Assembly: GCA_963758025.1 (NCBI GenBank)
Contig: CAVWUA010000021.1
Coordinates: forward strand, 50,490 to 114,489
Length of the DNA: 64,000 nt
Reading direction: 5' to 3'
From: CAVWUA01 sp963758025
Lineage (GTDB): Bacteria; Planctomycetota; Planctomycetia; Isosphaerales; Isosphaeraceae
Made by a program: the position numbers and the translations under genes. Under the pieces are notes generated by a model, which saw only the letters and a list, made by a program, of their open reading frames with translations, had not been told where the DNA came from and did no database searches. Below are positions 1 to 8,903 of this stretch, piece by piece (position 1 is the first letter of the stretch; every line of letters begins with the position of its first letter).

Positions 1-273
1 CGGCATTTGCCTTCGGAGACGTTTCCGGTGATCCTGGGGGCCGACGTGCTCTATGAGCGTCGGCTCGTGCCGCTGGTGACGCGCTTGATCGACCAACTAC
101 TGGCCCCCGGAGGCCGCGCGCTGGTGGCCGGACCGTACCGGGTGGCGACGGAGGATCTCGACGCCTGTCTGGCCGAGCACGGCCTGACGGCGGAGGCGGT
201 GCCGTTGACGACGCGAGACGAGCATGACCGGCTGATCCGAGGTACAATCCACCGCATCGAGCGAACGGTGTGA
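1..273 (+). CDS. Class I SAM-dependent methyltransferase, C-terminal part (truncated by window edge)
   Basis: The reading frame is open from base 1, so the 5' part lies outside the window. About 90 C-terminal residues are visible. The motif ILGADVLYE, followed by a helix and APGGRALVAGP, matches motif IV to post-motif IV of the seven-strand methyltransferases in the METTL/lysine-methyltransferase-like group, where D-x-L-Y is typical. The SAM-binding GxGxG loop would be upstream and cannot be seen. The substrate cannot be told from this fragment. The sialidase-like gene starts 36 bases downstream on the same strand. Confidence 0.6.
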   Translation, partial: RHLPSETFPVILGADVLYERRLVPLVTRLIDQLLAPGGRALVAGPYRVATEDLDACLAEHGLTAEAVPLTTRDEHDRLIRGTIHRIERTV

Positions 274-309
274 CCATTCCTGAACGCAAAAGAGCGGGAG
301 AACCGGACG

Positions 310-1314
310 ATGCCCAGAACCATGCTCCTTCTGACGATCCTCCTGGGGGGTCTTCCGCTTCCGGCACGCGCGGAGGACAGACCGGCCAAGCTGGTCTCGG
401 TTCAAAAAATCTGGGACAAGGCCCCCCACAACGCCTTCACCGACCTCGTGCGGTTCCAGGATCGCTGGTTCTGCGTCTTTCGCGAAGGCAAGTCGCACGT
501 CTCGCCCGAAGGCGCCTTGCGGGTGATTACCTCGCGCGATGGGAAGGACTGGACCTCGGCGGCGCTCGTCACGTCGGAGAAGGCCGACCTCCGTGACGCC
601 AAGATCACCGTGACGCCCGACGGCCGTCTGATGCTCAACGGCGCCGGGGCCTTGCATCCACCGGCCGACGCGACGCATCAATCCTACGCGTGGTTCTCCG
701 ACGACGGCCGCGCGTGGAGCGATCCATTTCCGGTCGCCGATCCGGGCGTGTGGCTCTGGCGCGTCACCTGGCACGACGGGACGGCCTACGGGGTCGGCTA
801 TTCCACTGGAAAAGAAAAGTTCGTCCGACTCTACCGGAGCAAGGACGGCACGTCGTATGAGACGCTGGTGAAGACCCTGTTCGACGAGGGCTATCCGAAC
901 GAGACAGCGCTCGTCTTCTTGCCCGACGACACGTGCCTCTGCCTGCTCCGTCGCGACGGCGGCTCGGGGACGGCGCAACTCGGCAAGGCCCGTCCCCCGT
1001 ACAAGGAATGGAGCTGGACCGACCTGGGCGTGCGGATCGGCGGGCCGAGCCTGATCCGGCTCCCGGACGGTCGCCTCGTCGCGGGGGTCCGGCTCTACGA
1101 TGGCAAGGTCCGCACCGCCCTTTGCTGGCTCGATCCCGATGGCGGAACCTTGCGAGAGTTCCTGACGCTCCCCTCCGGCGGCGACACCAGCTATCCGGGG
1201 CTCGTCTGGCACGACAACCGGCTCTGGGTCAGCTATTACTCATCGCACGAGGGCAAGACCGCCATCTATTTCGCCGAGGTCACGCTGCCCGAGCCGGAAG
1301 AGACGAACCGCTGA
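310..1314 (+). CDS. Secreted sialidase-family (BNR/Asp-box) protein
   Basis: The product has 334 residues and begins with a clear Sec signal peptide (hydrophobic LLLTILLGGLPL, cleavage near ARA-ED). Three Asp-box motifs (S-x-D-x-G-x-x-W/Y) are visible: TSRDGKDW, FSDDGRAW and RSKDGTSY. These define the six-bladed sialidase/neuraminidase-like propeller fold. It is probably a periplasmic or surface glycosidase, or a carbohydrate-binding propeller. Catalytic Arg triad residues cannot be assigned by eye, so exo-alpha-sialidase activity is family inference only. The gene converges with the minus-strand serine hydrolase/NamZ gene, with stops 17 bases apart; with the symporter beyond, it may form a sugar-scavenging locus. 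ATG start. Confidence 0.75.
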   Translation: MPRTMLLLTILLGGLPLPARAEDRPAKLVSVQKIWDKAPHNAFTDLVRFQDRWFCVFREGKSHVSPEGALRVITSRDGKDWTSAALVTSEKADLRDAKITVTPDGRLMLNGAGALHPPADATHQSYAWFSDDGRAWSDPFPVADPGVWLWRVTWHDGTAYGVGYSTGKEKFVRLYRSKDGTSYETLVKTLFDEGYPNETALVFLPDDTCLCLLRRDGGSGTAQLGKARPPYKEWSWTDLGVRIGGPSLIRLPDGRLVAGVRLYDGKVRTALCWLDPDGGTLREFLTLPSGGDTSYPGLVWHDNRLWVSYYSSHEGKTAIYFAEVTLPEPEETNR

Positions 1315-1330
1315 CCGTCGTGCGTTGCGG

Positions 1331-3647
1331 TCACGGATAGAGCAGGTAGCGAGAGCGAACCTTGCGGAAGTCGCGGAGTTCCTCTTGCCAGCCCGCGCGA
1401 ATCTCCTCGATTGACCGGCCGGCGCGGATCGCGTCGTAGGTCTTCCGGTCGGCGAGCAGTTTCTGGAGGCCCTCCGGCTCCCACTCGTCCGGATACAGCT
1501 TCCGTAGCGTCACGGCCAGGCCGATGCCCAGGTCGATCGGGTCGAAAGGGTCGCGGTCGGTGATCGTGATGTAAACGCCTCCGCATTCCTGGTCCGCGTA
1601 CTGGCGTTCCGTCGGAGTGAACCGGATCGGCACGAAGCGGACTCCGGGCAGGTCGAGCCGGTTCAACGCCGCGGAGAACGCGACCGGATCGATCCAGGGG
1701 GCCCCGACGCGCTCGAAAGGCGTATCGGTGCCCCGGCCGGTGGCGAGGTTCGTGGCTTCCAGCAGGCCGACACCGGGATAGAGCAGGGCCTCGGTCAGAC
1801 TGCGCATGTTGGGCGAGGGGTTGATCCAGAGCAAGGCCGGTGCGGTCGTAGAGGTCGGCCCGCCGCCAACCTTCGCAACGAACGACGCTCAGGTCGGCGC
1901 CGATCTTCCGCTCGGCGTTGAACATCCGGGCGATCTCGCCGACGGTCATTCCGTGGCGCACCGGCATGGCGTGGTGGGCGATGAAGGAGGCGAACGCGTC
2001 ATCCCGAACCGGGCCGGAGACCTCGACGCCGCCGATCGGGTTCGGACGGTCGAGCACCATCACCGCGACCTCGTTCTCCCGCGCGGCTTCGAGAACCAGG
2101 CCAAGCGTGCTGATGTAGGTGTAGAAGCGCGCGCCGATGTCCTGAATGTCGAAGACGAGCACGTCGAGCCCCTCCAGGCTCTCCGGCGACGGCTTGCGGG
2201 TCTTGCCGTAGAGGCTGTGGATGGGCAGACCGGTGGCCTCGTCCTTGCCGCTGGGGACCTCGCGGTCGAGCAGGCCGCGGATGCCGTGCTCGGGACTGAA
2301 CAGGGCGACCAGTTCCACCTCGGGGGCTTGAAACAGCACGTCGATCGTCGAACGGCCGTCCCTGGCCCGGCCGGTATGGTTCGTGACGAGTCCGACCCGC
2401 TTCCCCTTCAGGCCCTCAAATCCGTTCTCGATCAGCACGTCGATTCCACACTGGACGGGATGCAATCCGCCCGCCTCGCGGATCGCCGAGCCGACGATCG
2501 TGGCGATCTCCGACCGCAGCGCGATCGGCGAAGCGGCCTTGCCGTCGGGGTGCAGGCGGCTGGTCAGGAGGATGACGAACGAGCGGGTTTCCGGGTCGAT
2601 CCAGAGGCTCGTGCCGGTGAATCCCGTATGGCCGTACCCTCCCGGGCCGAAGACCTTCCCGCGCGGCGAGCTGAAGCCGGTGGCGACATCCCAGCCCAGC
2701 CCCCGCCTTTGCCCTTCGGGCGTGTCGGCCGGGTCGATCATCGCGCGGACCGTCTCCGCCTTGAGGATGCGGCGGCCGTTCGGTCCGTCCCCCCCGTTGA
2801 GCAGCGTCTGGGCGAAAATCGCCAGGTCGTCCGCCGTGGAGAACAGGCCCGCATGACCGGCGACCCCGCCGAGGGCGCGGGACCGGGGGTCGTGAACGAC
2901 GCCGCGCAGCCAATCGTCCCCGTCCTTCTCCGTCGGCGCGATCCGGTCGATCGGTGGGTTCTCGGCCTCCAGCGGAAGGAAGCGCGTGTCGTTCATCTCC
3001 AGAGGCTCGAAGATGTTTTCAAGAGCGAATTCCTCAAGCGGCTTGCCCGTGATCCGCTCGACGAGCCGACCGAGGATCAGGAAATTGACGTCGCTGTACA
3101 GGAACTTCGACCCCGGCTCGGCGATCGGCTCGATCTCGGCGATCCGCCGCCACGCCTCGTCGGGGCCGTCGGCGTAGTCGCTCAGGGGGTTGTCCGGGAT
3201 CAGGCCCGAGCGGTGCCGCAAGAGCATCTCGACGGTGATCTGGTCCTTGCCGTGGTTGTCCAGCTCCGGCATGTAACGGGTGATCGGCGCCTTGATGTCG
3301 ATCTCCCCGCGCTCGACGAGGATCATGATCGAGGTGGCCGTGGCGACCGGCTTCGTGAGCGAGGCCATGTCGAAGATCGTGTCGCGGGTCATCGGCTCGA
3401 CATCCGGCTGGAGGGACCGATATCCGGAGGGCTGGACGTGGGCGATCTTCCCTTCACGCCCGACCAGCACGACCGCGCCCGGAATGCGCCTCTCCGCGAT
3501 GGCCAGGCCCACGGCCTTGTCGATCGCGTCCCCCAGACCGGGGTCGAGGCCGACCTCCGCCGGTTCGGCCTCCGGCAGCGCCGCGGGGCAGGGCAGGGGG
3601 GCCATCACGAGCAGGCCGAACGCGAGCAAGGGAAATGCGATCTTCAT
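1331..3647 (-). CDS. Serine hydrolase (class C beta-lactamase fold) fused to NamZ/DUF1343 exo-beta-N-acetylmuramidase; one frameshift
   Basis: After a signal peptide (residues 1 to about 23), residues 30-390 form a beta-lactamase-related domain with the S-L-T-K nucleophile motif (Ser near 96), a YSD motif and HTG near GYGHTGFTG. Residues from about 395 on match DUF1343 (NamZ): VGLVTNHTG, FSPEHGIRG, DRPNPIGG, NPSPNMRSL, LYPGVGLLE and GAPWI. NamZ enzymes remove MurNAc from the non-reducing end of peptidoglycan fragments; the N-terminal domain may act on the peptide or an ester (inference). An extra T near 1835-1840 breaks the frame after YDRTG, and the DUF1343 reading resumes immediately with LWINPSPN, so this is probably a sequencing indel. 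The ATG overlaps the symporter stop (TGATG), which indicates translational coupling. Confidence 0.85.
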
Positions 3648-5152
3648 CAAACCATATCCTCAGTCGGTTGCGCGATTGTTTTCTGAGAGGGGAGGAGCCA
3701 GCTCGCGACCCAACCGACGACAAAGACGGTGGTCGAGCCGAGCAGGGCGTACCAGGGCCAGGCCAGGGCCCCCTGGAACGGATAGAACGGCCAGGGGAGC
3801 CACATCGGGGCGAACTTCGCGTAGGAGACGCTCGCCAGACCGGCGATCAGGCCGATCAACGCGGCGGTCTGGCCGACCCGCGTCGTCAAGATCCCGAGCA
3901 GGAACAGGCCGAGGACGATCCCGGTGACGAACGAGGCGATGGCCAGGGCGTTGTTCACGACGCTCTCGGTCAGCCAGAGGTTCGAACCGTACGCCACGAG
4001 CATCTGCGCGGCCCCCCAGACGATCGTCAGGAGCTTCGAGAGCCGCAAGAGCCGGCGCTCGTCCGTCCCGGGAGCCAGCGGGCGGTACAGGTCGTTGACC
4101 GTCGCCGAGGCGGAGGCGTTCAAGGAGCTGGAGAGCGTGCTCATCGCCGCCGAGAAGATCGCGGCGATCACCAACCCCAGCACGCCGACCGGCAGGTTCT
4201 CCACGATGAACGCCGCGAACGCCGCATCCTTGCCGGGGCGATCCGCGGGGGCGAGGTCCTGGTAAAACACCGACAGCCCCACGCCGATCAGCAAGAAGAG
4301 CGCGAACTGGGCGAAGACCACGAACCCGCTGACGATCAAGGCCCCCGCCGCCTGCCGCTGGCTCCGGGCCGAGAGGTACCGCTGGACCATCAATTGATCG
4401 GCCCCGTGCGTGGCCGTGTTCAGGACCATCCCGCCGAGCAGGCCCGCCCAGAAGGTGAATTCCTGGGTGAGGTCGAAGTCAAAGTTGAACAGGGCGAACT
4501 TGTGCTGCCGTCGGCCGACCGTCCAGAGGGTGTCCCAGCCGCCGGGCAGGTCGTCCGTCAGGATCGCCAGCGCGATCAGGGCGCCGAGCATGTAGATGAC
4601 GAACTGGATGACGTCGGTCCAGATGACCGCCTTCATTCCGCCGAGGTACGTATAGACGATCGTCGCGATCCCCATCGCCAGGATCGACGCCCCGATGGGC
4701 AGGTCGGGGATGAGTTGCTGGAGCACCTTGGCCGCGAGCAGGAGCCGCAGGCCGTCGCCGAGCGTGCGGGTGCAGAGGAACAGCACCGAGGCCGTCGTCT
4801 TCGTCGCGCCGCCGAATCGCCGGTCGAGCACCTGATAGGCCGTGTAGATCTCCCCCTTGAAATACGACGGCAGGAGCAACGTGGCGACGACGACCCGCCC
4901 GAGAATGTAGCCGAAGGCGAGCTGGAGGTAGTTGAAGTTCCCGCCCGGCTTGTAGGCGACGCCGGGCACGCTGAGGAACGTGGCCGTGCTGGTTTCCGTG
5001 GCGACGATCGAGATCATCACGGCCCACGCCGGGATGTTGCTCTCGCCCAGGAAGTACCCTTTCAGCCCCTTGGCCTTCGAGCCGATCCAGGCCCCCAGGG
5101 CCGTGCAACCGGCGACGTAAAGCACGATGACGCCAATATCCAGCGGGTGCAT
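3647..5152 (-). CDS. Sodium:solute symporter (SSS family)
   Basis: This is a 501-residue inner-membrane protein with about 13 hydrophobic segments. Typical SSS features are visible: the N-terminal IGSKAKGLKGYFLGE segment, ATETSTATFLSVPG in TM2, and FSAAMSTLSSSLNAS, the Na2-site region where the serines after AAMST usually bind sodium. It co-imports a solute with sodium. The overlap with the downstream NamZ fusion (TGATG) suggests it imports a product of that enzyme, for example MurNAc, or a sialic acid given the nearby sialidase. This is inference from context. The start chosen is the ATG at 5152 (MHPLDIGVIV); the frame is open further upstream but there it is read through the preceding gene. 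Confidence 0.85.
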   Translation of the reverse strand: MHPLDIGVIVLYVAGCTALGAWIGSKAKGLKGYFLGESNIPAWAVMISIVATETSTATFLSVPGVAYKPGGNFNYLQLAFGYILGRVVVATLLLPSYFKGEIYTAYQVLDRRFGGATKTTASVLFLCTRTLGDGLRLLLAAKVLQQLIPDLPIGASILAMGIATIVYTYLGGMKAVIWTDVIQFVIYMLGALIALAILTDDLPGGWDTLWTVGRRQHKFALFNFDFDLTQEFTFWAGLLGGMVLNTATHGADQLMVQRYLSARSQRQAAGALIVSGFVVFAQFALFLLIGVGLSVFYQDLAPADRPGKDAAFAAFIVENLPVGVLGLVIAAIFSAAMSTLSSSLNASASATVNDLYRPLAPGTDERRLLRLSKLLTIVWGAAQMLVAYGSNLWLTESVVNNALAIASFVTGIVLGLFLLGILTTRVGQTAALIGLIAGLASVSYAKFAPMWLPWPFYPFQGALAWPWYALLGSTTVFVVGWVASWLLPSQKTIAQPTEDMV

Positions 5153-6663
5153 GAGGGCTCCGGCGCGTTCGGTCGGGCAGGGGAGTGATTTCCAGAACCC
5201 GAACAAGATACCCCGCCGACCGCCGGCTTGACTACGCCCCCTTTGCGCCGAAACAGGATCGAGCGGTCGTCCCGGTGGATCACCTCCCAGCGCGTGTCGG
5301 TCAGCAACCGCCGAGCCAGCGCGCGCTCGGGGCGGACCCAGACGAGGGTGAATCGCTCGCGCGCCTGGAGCGCCTCCCAGCCCGGCCCGCCTTGCAGGGC
5401 CTCGACGTACTCCAGCACCCCCTCGCGCCCCCAAAGCTCGAACCGGTCGTCGATGTACGCCTTCCGGCCCCCCTCGGCGTACAGGGCGATCAGTCCGCCC
5501 CAGTCCTGCTCGTGGAAGATCCGGGCCTCGCGCGGCTGGCGGTTCAGTTCGGTGAAGGCCGACAACGGCCAGCGCGACGGGTCGGGGCCGCCCTGAACCC
5601 ATCCGAGAGACAGGGCCAGGATCACCGCCGCACTCCCGAGCCAGGGGGCCCAGCCAAGCCCGAGCCGGGACGGTCCGTCCTTGTCCGACCGGGTCATCAT
5701 CCCGTCGCACAACGTCGCCAGCGCCGGCGCGGCGGCCAGGGCGAACAGAGGAGCGTGACGGATCGAGCCCAGCGACAGATGGAGCCAGACCAGCACGTGC
5801 GCCAGGTCGTACCGCGCGACCCGGCCCCTCGACAACCAGGGCAGGGCCACGAACCCCAGCACGAACCACTCCAGCATGGCGGCTTCCGGCGAGCCGAAGG
5901 GGGAGGGCTTGTACTCGTCGATCAGGTCCGTCACCCGGCTGCGCACGAGCAATTCATAAACGTGCCGGTACAGGTCCACCCCGTACGGATTCACCAGGGG
6001 GGCGAGGCACGACAGCGCGAAGACCGCCGCGAACTCCCCGACCCTCCGCCGCCTCGGGCGATCCCAGGGGCCAGACACCGCATGACCCACTCCGGCCGTT
6101 GCCACGATCAAAGGTCCGGCGAGGAACCCACCGTGTACGTTCGCCCAGACGATCATCAACAAGGGGATCGCCCAGAGCGACCACCCCCCGCGCTCGTGGA
6201 ACCTCCGGCAAATCTGCAAACAGACGAGCACAAAAGCGAACGTAAACAGATGCGGCCGGACCAGGAAATGAATCGTGCCGACCCCCGCCGCCAGGATGGC
6301 GACCGTCACGGCGACCGGCGCGGAGGTCCCATCGCGTCGGAGCCCTTTTGCCAGCGCGGCGTAGATCCAGGCCAGCCCCAGCGCGGTCGCCGCGACGGCT
6401 CCCGGCCAGCCCCACTCATCCACCACGACGGCCAGCAGGACATCGAACCCCCACGATTGATCGACCCAGGGGGTCTGATCGCGCGAGAACGTCAGGCCGT
6501 CCGTCCTGGGCACGTGCCCCGTCTGGAGGATGTCCCGCCCGAGCCGCAGATGCCAGTACGTCCCGGGGTCCTGAAAGAATTTCGACCGCCCCGCCGTCAA
6601 ACCCAGCACCAGGACCAGCCCGAACACCACCGCCGGCGCCCCAGGTCGAAAACGTCCCGACAT
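5062..6663 (-). CDS. Polytopic membrane protein, GT-C glycosyltransferase-like
   Basis: About 10 hydrophobic segments follow a short N-terminus with the FFQDPGTYWHLRLGRDIL loop. The features D-x-x-x-W-H-L-R-x-G and PWVDQSWGFDVLL resemble a planctomycete family of putative dolichyl-phosphate-mannosyltransferase-like (GT-C) proteins. The C-terminal soluble part (IFHEQDWGGLIALYAEGGRKAYIDDRFELWG) is typical of that family. No substrate can be assigned. The frame overlaps the symporter start by 91 bases. If one base is removed from the C run at 5237-5241, the protein instead ends with LFRRKGA and a TAG near 5232, a more natural end, so the last 55 or so residues are probably an indel artefact. It is the first gene of the minus-strand operon. 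Confidence 0.65.
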   Translation of the reverse strand: MSGRFRPGAPAVVFGLVLVLGLTAGRSKFFQDPGTYWHLRLGRDILQTGHVPRTDGLTFSRDQTPWVDQSWGFDVLLAVVVDEWGWPGAVAATALGLAWIYAALAKGLRRDGTSAPVAVTVAILAAGVGTIHFLVRPHLFTFAFVLVCLQICRRFHERGGWSLWAIPLLMIVWANVHGGFLAGPLIVATAGVGHAVSGPWDRPRRRRVGEFAAVFALSCLAPLVNPYGVDLYRHVYELLVRSRVTDLIDEYKPSPFGSPEAAMLEWFVLGFVALPWLSRGRVARYDLAHVLVWLHLSLGSIRHAPLFALAAAPALATLCDGMMTRSDKDGPSRLGLGWAPWLGSAAVILALSLGWVQGGPDPSRWPLSAFTELNRQPREARIFHEQDWGGLIALYAEGGRKAYIDDRFELWGREGVLEYVEALQGGPGWEALQARERFTLVWVRPERALARRLLTDTRWEVIHRDDRSILFRRKGGVVKPAVGGVSCSGSGNHSPARPNAPEPSCTRWILASSCFTSPVARPWGPGSARRPRG

Positions 6664-6729
6664 CGTTCGGACCTCCCCCGGCGTTCCCCTATTTATTTCT
6701 TTCCACGTCTCTCAGAGGCCATCCGAGAA

Positions 6730-6945
6730 GCCCCGGAGGGGCGGACGTTCGTAGCCAGGGGCGTCAGCCCCTGGATGGGAGACAGGCACCATTTCAATGT
6801 CCATCGAGCCCCGGAGGGGCGACAGAACCCCCTATTGGGAATCGATTTCTGTCGCCCCTCCGGGGCTTGTGTGGAGAGACATAGGCTCCTGATCTCGTTC
6901 CAGGGGCTGACGCCCCTGGCTATTGACTGCCGCCCCTCCGGGGCG
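6730..6945. repeat. Inverted pair of about 97-base GC-rich palindromic repeat units
   Basis: Four copies of a 14-base semi-palindrome (GCCCCGGAGGGGCG) occur at 6730-6743 and 6808-6821 in one orientation, and at 6853-6866 and 6931-6944 in the other. Between each pair sits a second palindrome (CCAGGGGCGTCAGCCCCTGG) at 6755-6774 and, inverted, at 6900-6919. The left arm (6730-6826) and right arm (6848-6945) are therefore two head-to-head copies of one unit. It looks like a REP/MITE-type dispersed element in an intergenic region. Open frames across it are rejected as genes. Confidence 0.8.
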
Positions 6946-7137
6946 AAAAAACCGCTTCGCGGATAGCCTCTCAGCAAATCTAGAACGCGATCATGCCGCG
7001 CCCGAAATACGGTTTTTTCCGACGAGCAGGTGAATGGCGCGATGGGACGTAACGATCCTTCTCGAGAGTGCCGCCGTGCGCCCGCAGGTTCTTTGACAAT
7101 CCCCATCGTGAAAAATCCTCGCTCGACGGAAACATTC

Positions 7138-7310
7138 CCGCGCCGACCGAACCCAAACCTGTTGCGCCGACCGAACCCAAGGACCGTCGCGCCGACCGAA
7201 CCCAAGTCTGTTGCGCCGACCGAACCCAAACCTGTTGCTGCACGACCGAACCCAAGTCTGTTGCGCCGAAGGAACTTAAGACTTTTGCGCCGAACGAACC
7301 CACCTGCCGT
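7138..7310. repeat. Short tandem array, about seven imperfect 24-base units
   Basis: Units begin with GCGCCGACCGAACCCAA followed by a variable ACCTGTT/GTCTGTT tail and run from about 7140. The last two units are degenerate (GAAGGAACTTAAG, GAACGAACCCACC). Unit length varies between 23 and 27 bases. In one frame each unit would encode the 8-residue repeat VAPTEPKP, but the frame is lost between units. Apart from this array and the inverted repeat at 6730-6945, the stretch from 6664 to 7675 shows no convincing gene. Confidence 0.7.
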
Positions 7311-7675
7311 TTTGGCAGAAATCGTCCGACGGCGTTTTCCTGGCGATCTGGGATGCCCAAGGGATAAGAGAAATAGAGGTTGCGCGCGTTCCAGAGCAAG
7401 TATCTCGGGTTCGCTTCTGGAGCCGGAAACGGGGGATGACCGAAAGAGAACCTGCCGGAAACATCGAGCCGGTGAGCTGTTAGAGGAGGGGCCGCCGGTG
7501 CAGACTACCCTCTTTCCCGGCGCGGGGGATTGGTTATACTGAACTATGGTCGGCGATTCCCACCGCCTCCCGAACGGCCGCCCCCGCCTGTGGCCTGGTC
7601 CGTAACCTTCGACACGATCGGTTGATTCGCCAACGGGAACCAATTCCCTCCGGGGCGGAGCGTCTGGGTCGTGTG

Positions 7676-8831
7676 ATGTCGAGGCAGCATGTGAAACCAC
7701 CTCGCCCCCGGGTCAACCGTCGCGACTTGCTCCGAGGCTTCCGGTCTCGCCCCGAGCAAGCCTCCACCGCGCTCGATCCGACCCAGCGGGCCGAGCGCAT
7801 CGACGTGACCGACCTGATCCGCGCCCGACGCGCGGCGATGGGCTCGTACTTCGAGGTCCGCATCCCCGCCCAGACTCCCGGCGCCGTGGACCTGGTGACG
7901 CGCGGCGCTCGACCTGATCGAGGAACTCGAAGCCCAGATGACGGTCTATCGGGACGACTCCGAGGTCAGCCGGCTGAACGCGACGGCTCACGAGGGGCCG
8001 GTCGCGGTGGAACCCGGGCTGTTCCGGCTCTTGCGGCGCGCCGTCGATCTCAGCCGGGCCACCGGCGGGGCCTACGACGTGACGGCCGGGGCCCTCTCGG
8101 TCGCCTGGGGCTTTTTCAAGGGGCCGAAGCGCGTTCCCGATCCTGAGACCCTGGCCGAGGCCCGCGCCCGGGTCGGCTCGCACCATCTGACCTTCGACCC
8201 CGAAAACCGGACGATCGCCGCCGACCGGCCCGGAGTCCTGATTAACCTGGGCAGTATCGGCAAAGGGTATGCGATCGACCGGGCGGCCTCGCTGATCGGG
8301 GACCACTGGTGGCCGACCCCGGCCTTGATCCACGGCGGGCAATCGAGCCTCTTCGCGCTCGGCTCGCCCCCGGGGCAGTTCGGCGGTCGCTGGGAGATCG
8401 CCCTGCGGAACCCGTTCGACCCCACCCGTCCGCTCGGCGTGATCCGCCTGCGGAACCGGGGGCTGGGGACGTCGGGGGCGGCGTTCCAGCGGTTCGAGGC
8501 GAACGGACGGACCTACGGGCACATCCTGGACCCGAGGACCGGCGAACCGGCCACCGATGGGCCGGCGTCGGTCACGGTGCTGGCACCGAAGGCGGCCGAC
8601 GCCGATGCGCTTTCCACCGCGTTTTACCTCATGGGACCGGAGGCCGCCGCGTCGTTCGTCGCGACCCATCCGGCGATCGGCGCGGTCTTCGTGGCCGATG
8701 GCCCCGCCGATCGGCCGCCGCGCGTTCTCCGGCTCAACCTGACGGACGAGGATGTCGAGATCGACCCGCACGTCGGGCGCATTGCCTCGATCTCCGAGCT
8801 GCATCGGGAGGGTGGGCACGGCACCGTCTGA
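7676..8831 (+). CDS. apbE: ApbE-type FAD:protein FMN transferase; one frameshift
   Basis: ApbE enzymes attach FMN covalently to Thr/Ser of exported electron-transfer proteins, using FAD and Mg. Family features are clear: AMGSYFEVRI near the N-terminus, MTVYRDDSEVSRLN, YDVTAGALSVAWGF, INLGSIGKGYAIDRAA, IHGGQSSLFALG, HILDPRTGEPATDGP, and the ADALSTAFYLMGPE segment with the conserved Asp-Ala-Leu-Ser/Thr. The total is about 384 residues, normal for the family with an N-terminal extension. The frame breaks near 7905, in GACGCGCGGCGCTC, where the first frame (AVDLVTR) must jump to ALDLIEELEAQM. This is a single-base indel, probably a sequencing error. The ATG at 7676 is preceded by an in-frame GTG at 7673; the start is uncertain. 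Confidence 0.85.
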
Positions 8832-8903
8832 CATTAATCGATCTTTTTTGTATTGGATTTCGTAAAGTAGGGTTTCGCGGCAATCCGCTCCGCTCGCGGC
8901 CCT

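Noticed and set aside
1806..3686. Long plus-strand open frame of about 626 residues opposite the NamZ fusion gene
   Set aside because: It is the antisense shadow of a well-supported gene in GC-rich DNA, with charged low-complexity translation.
3635..6966. Long plus-strand open frames opposite the symporter and membrane-protein genes
   Set aside because: Antisense shadows rich in Arg, Gly and Pro; the minus-strand genes have clear homology and membrane segments.
6693..7700. Long open frames on both strands across the repeats between 6.7 and 7.7 kb
   Set aside because: They translate the palindromic and tandem repeats into low-complexity sequence, lack ribosome sites and show no family features.
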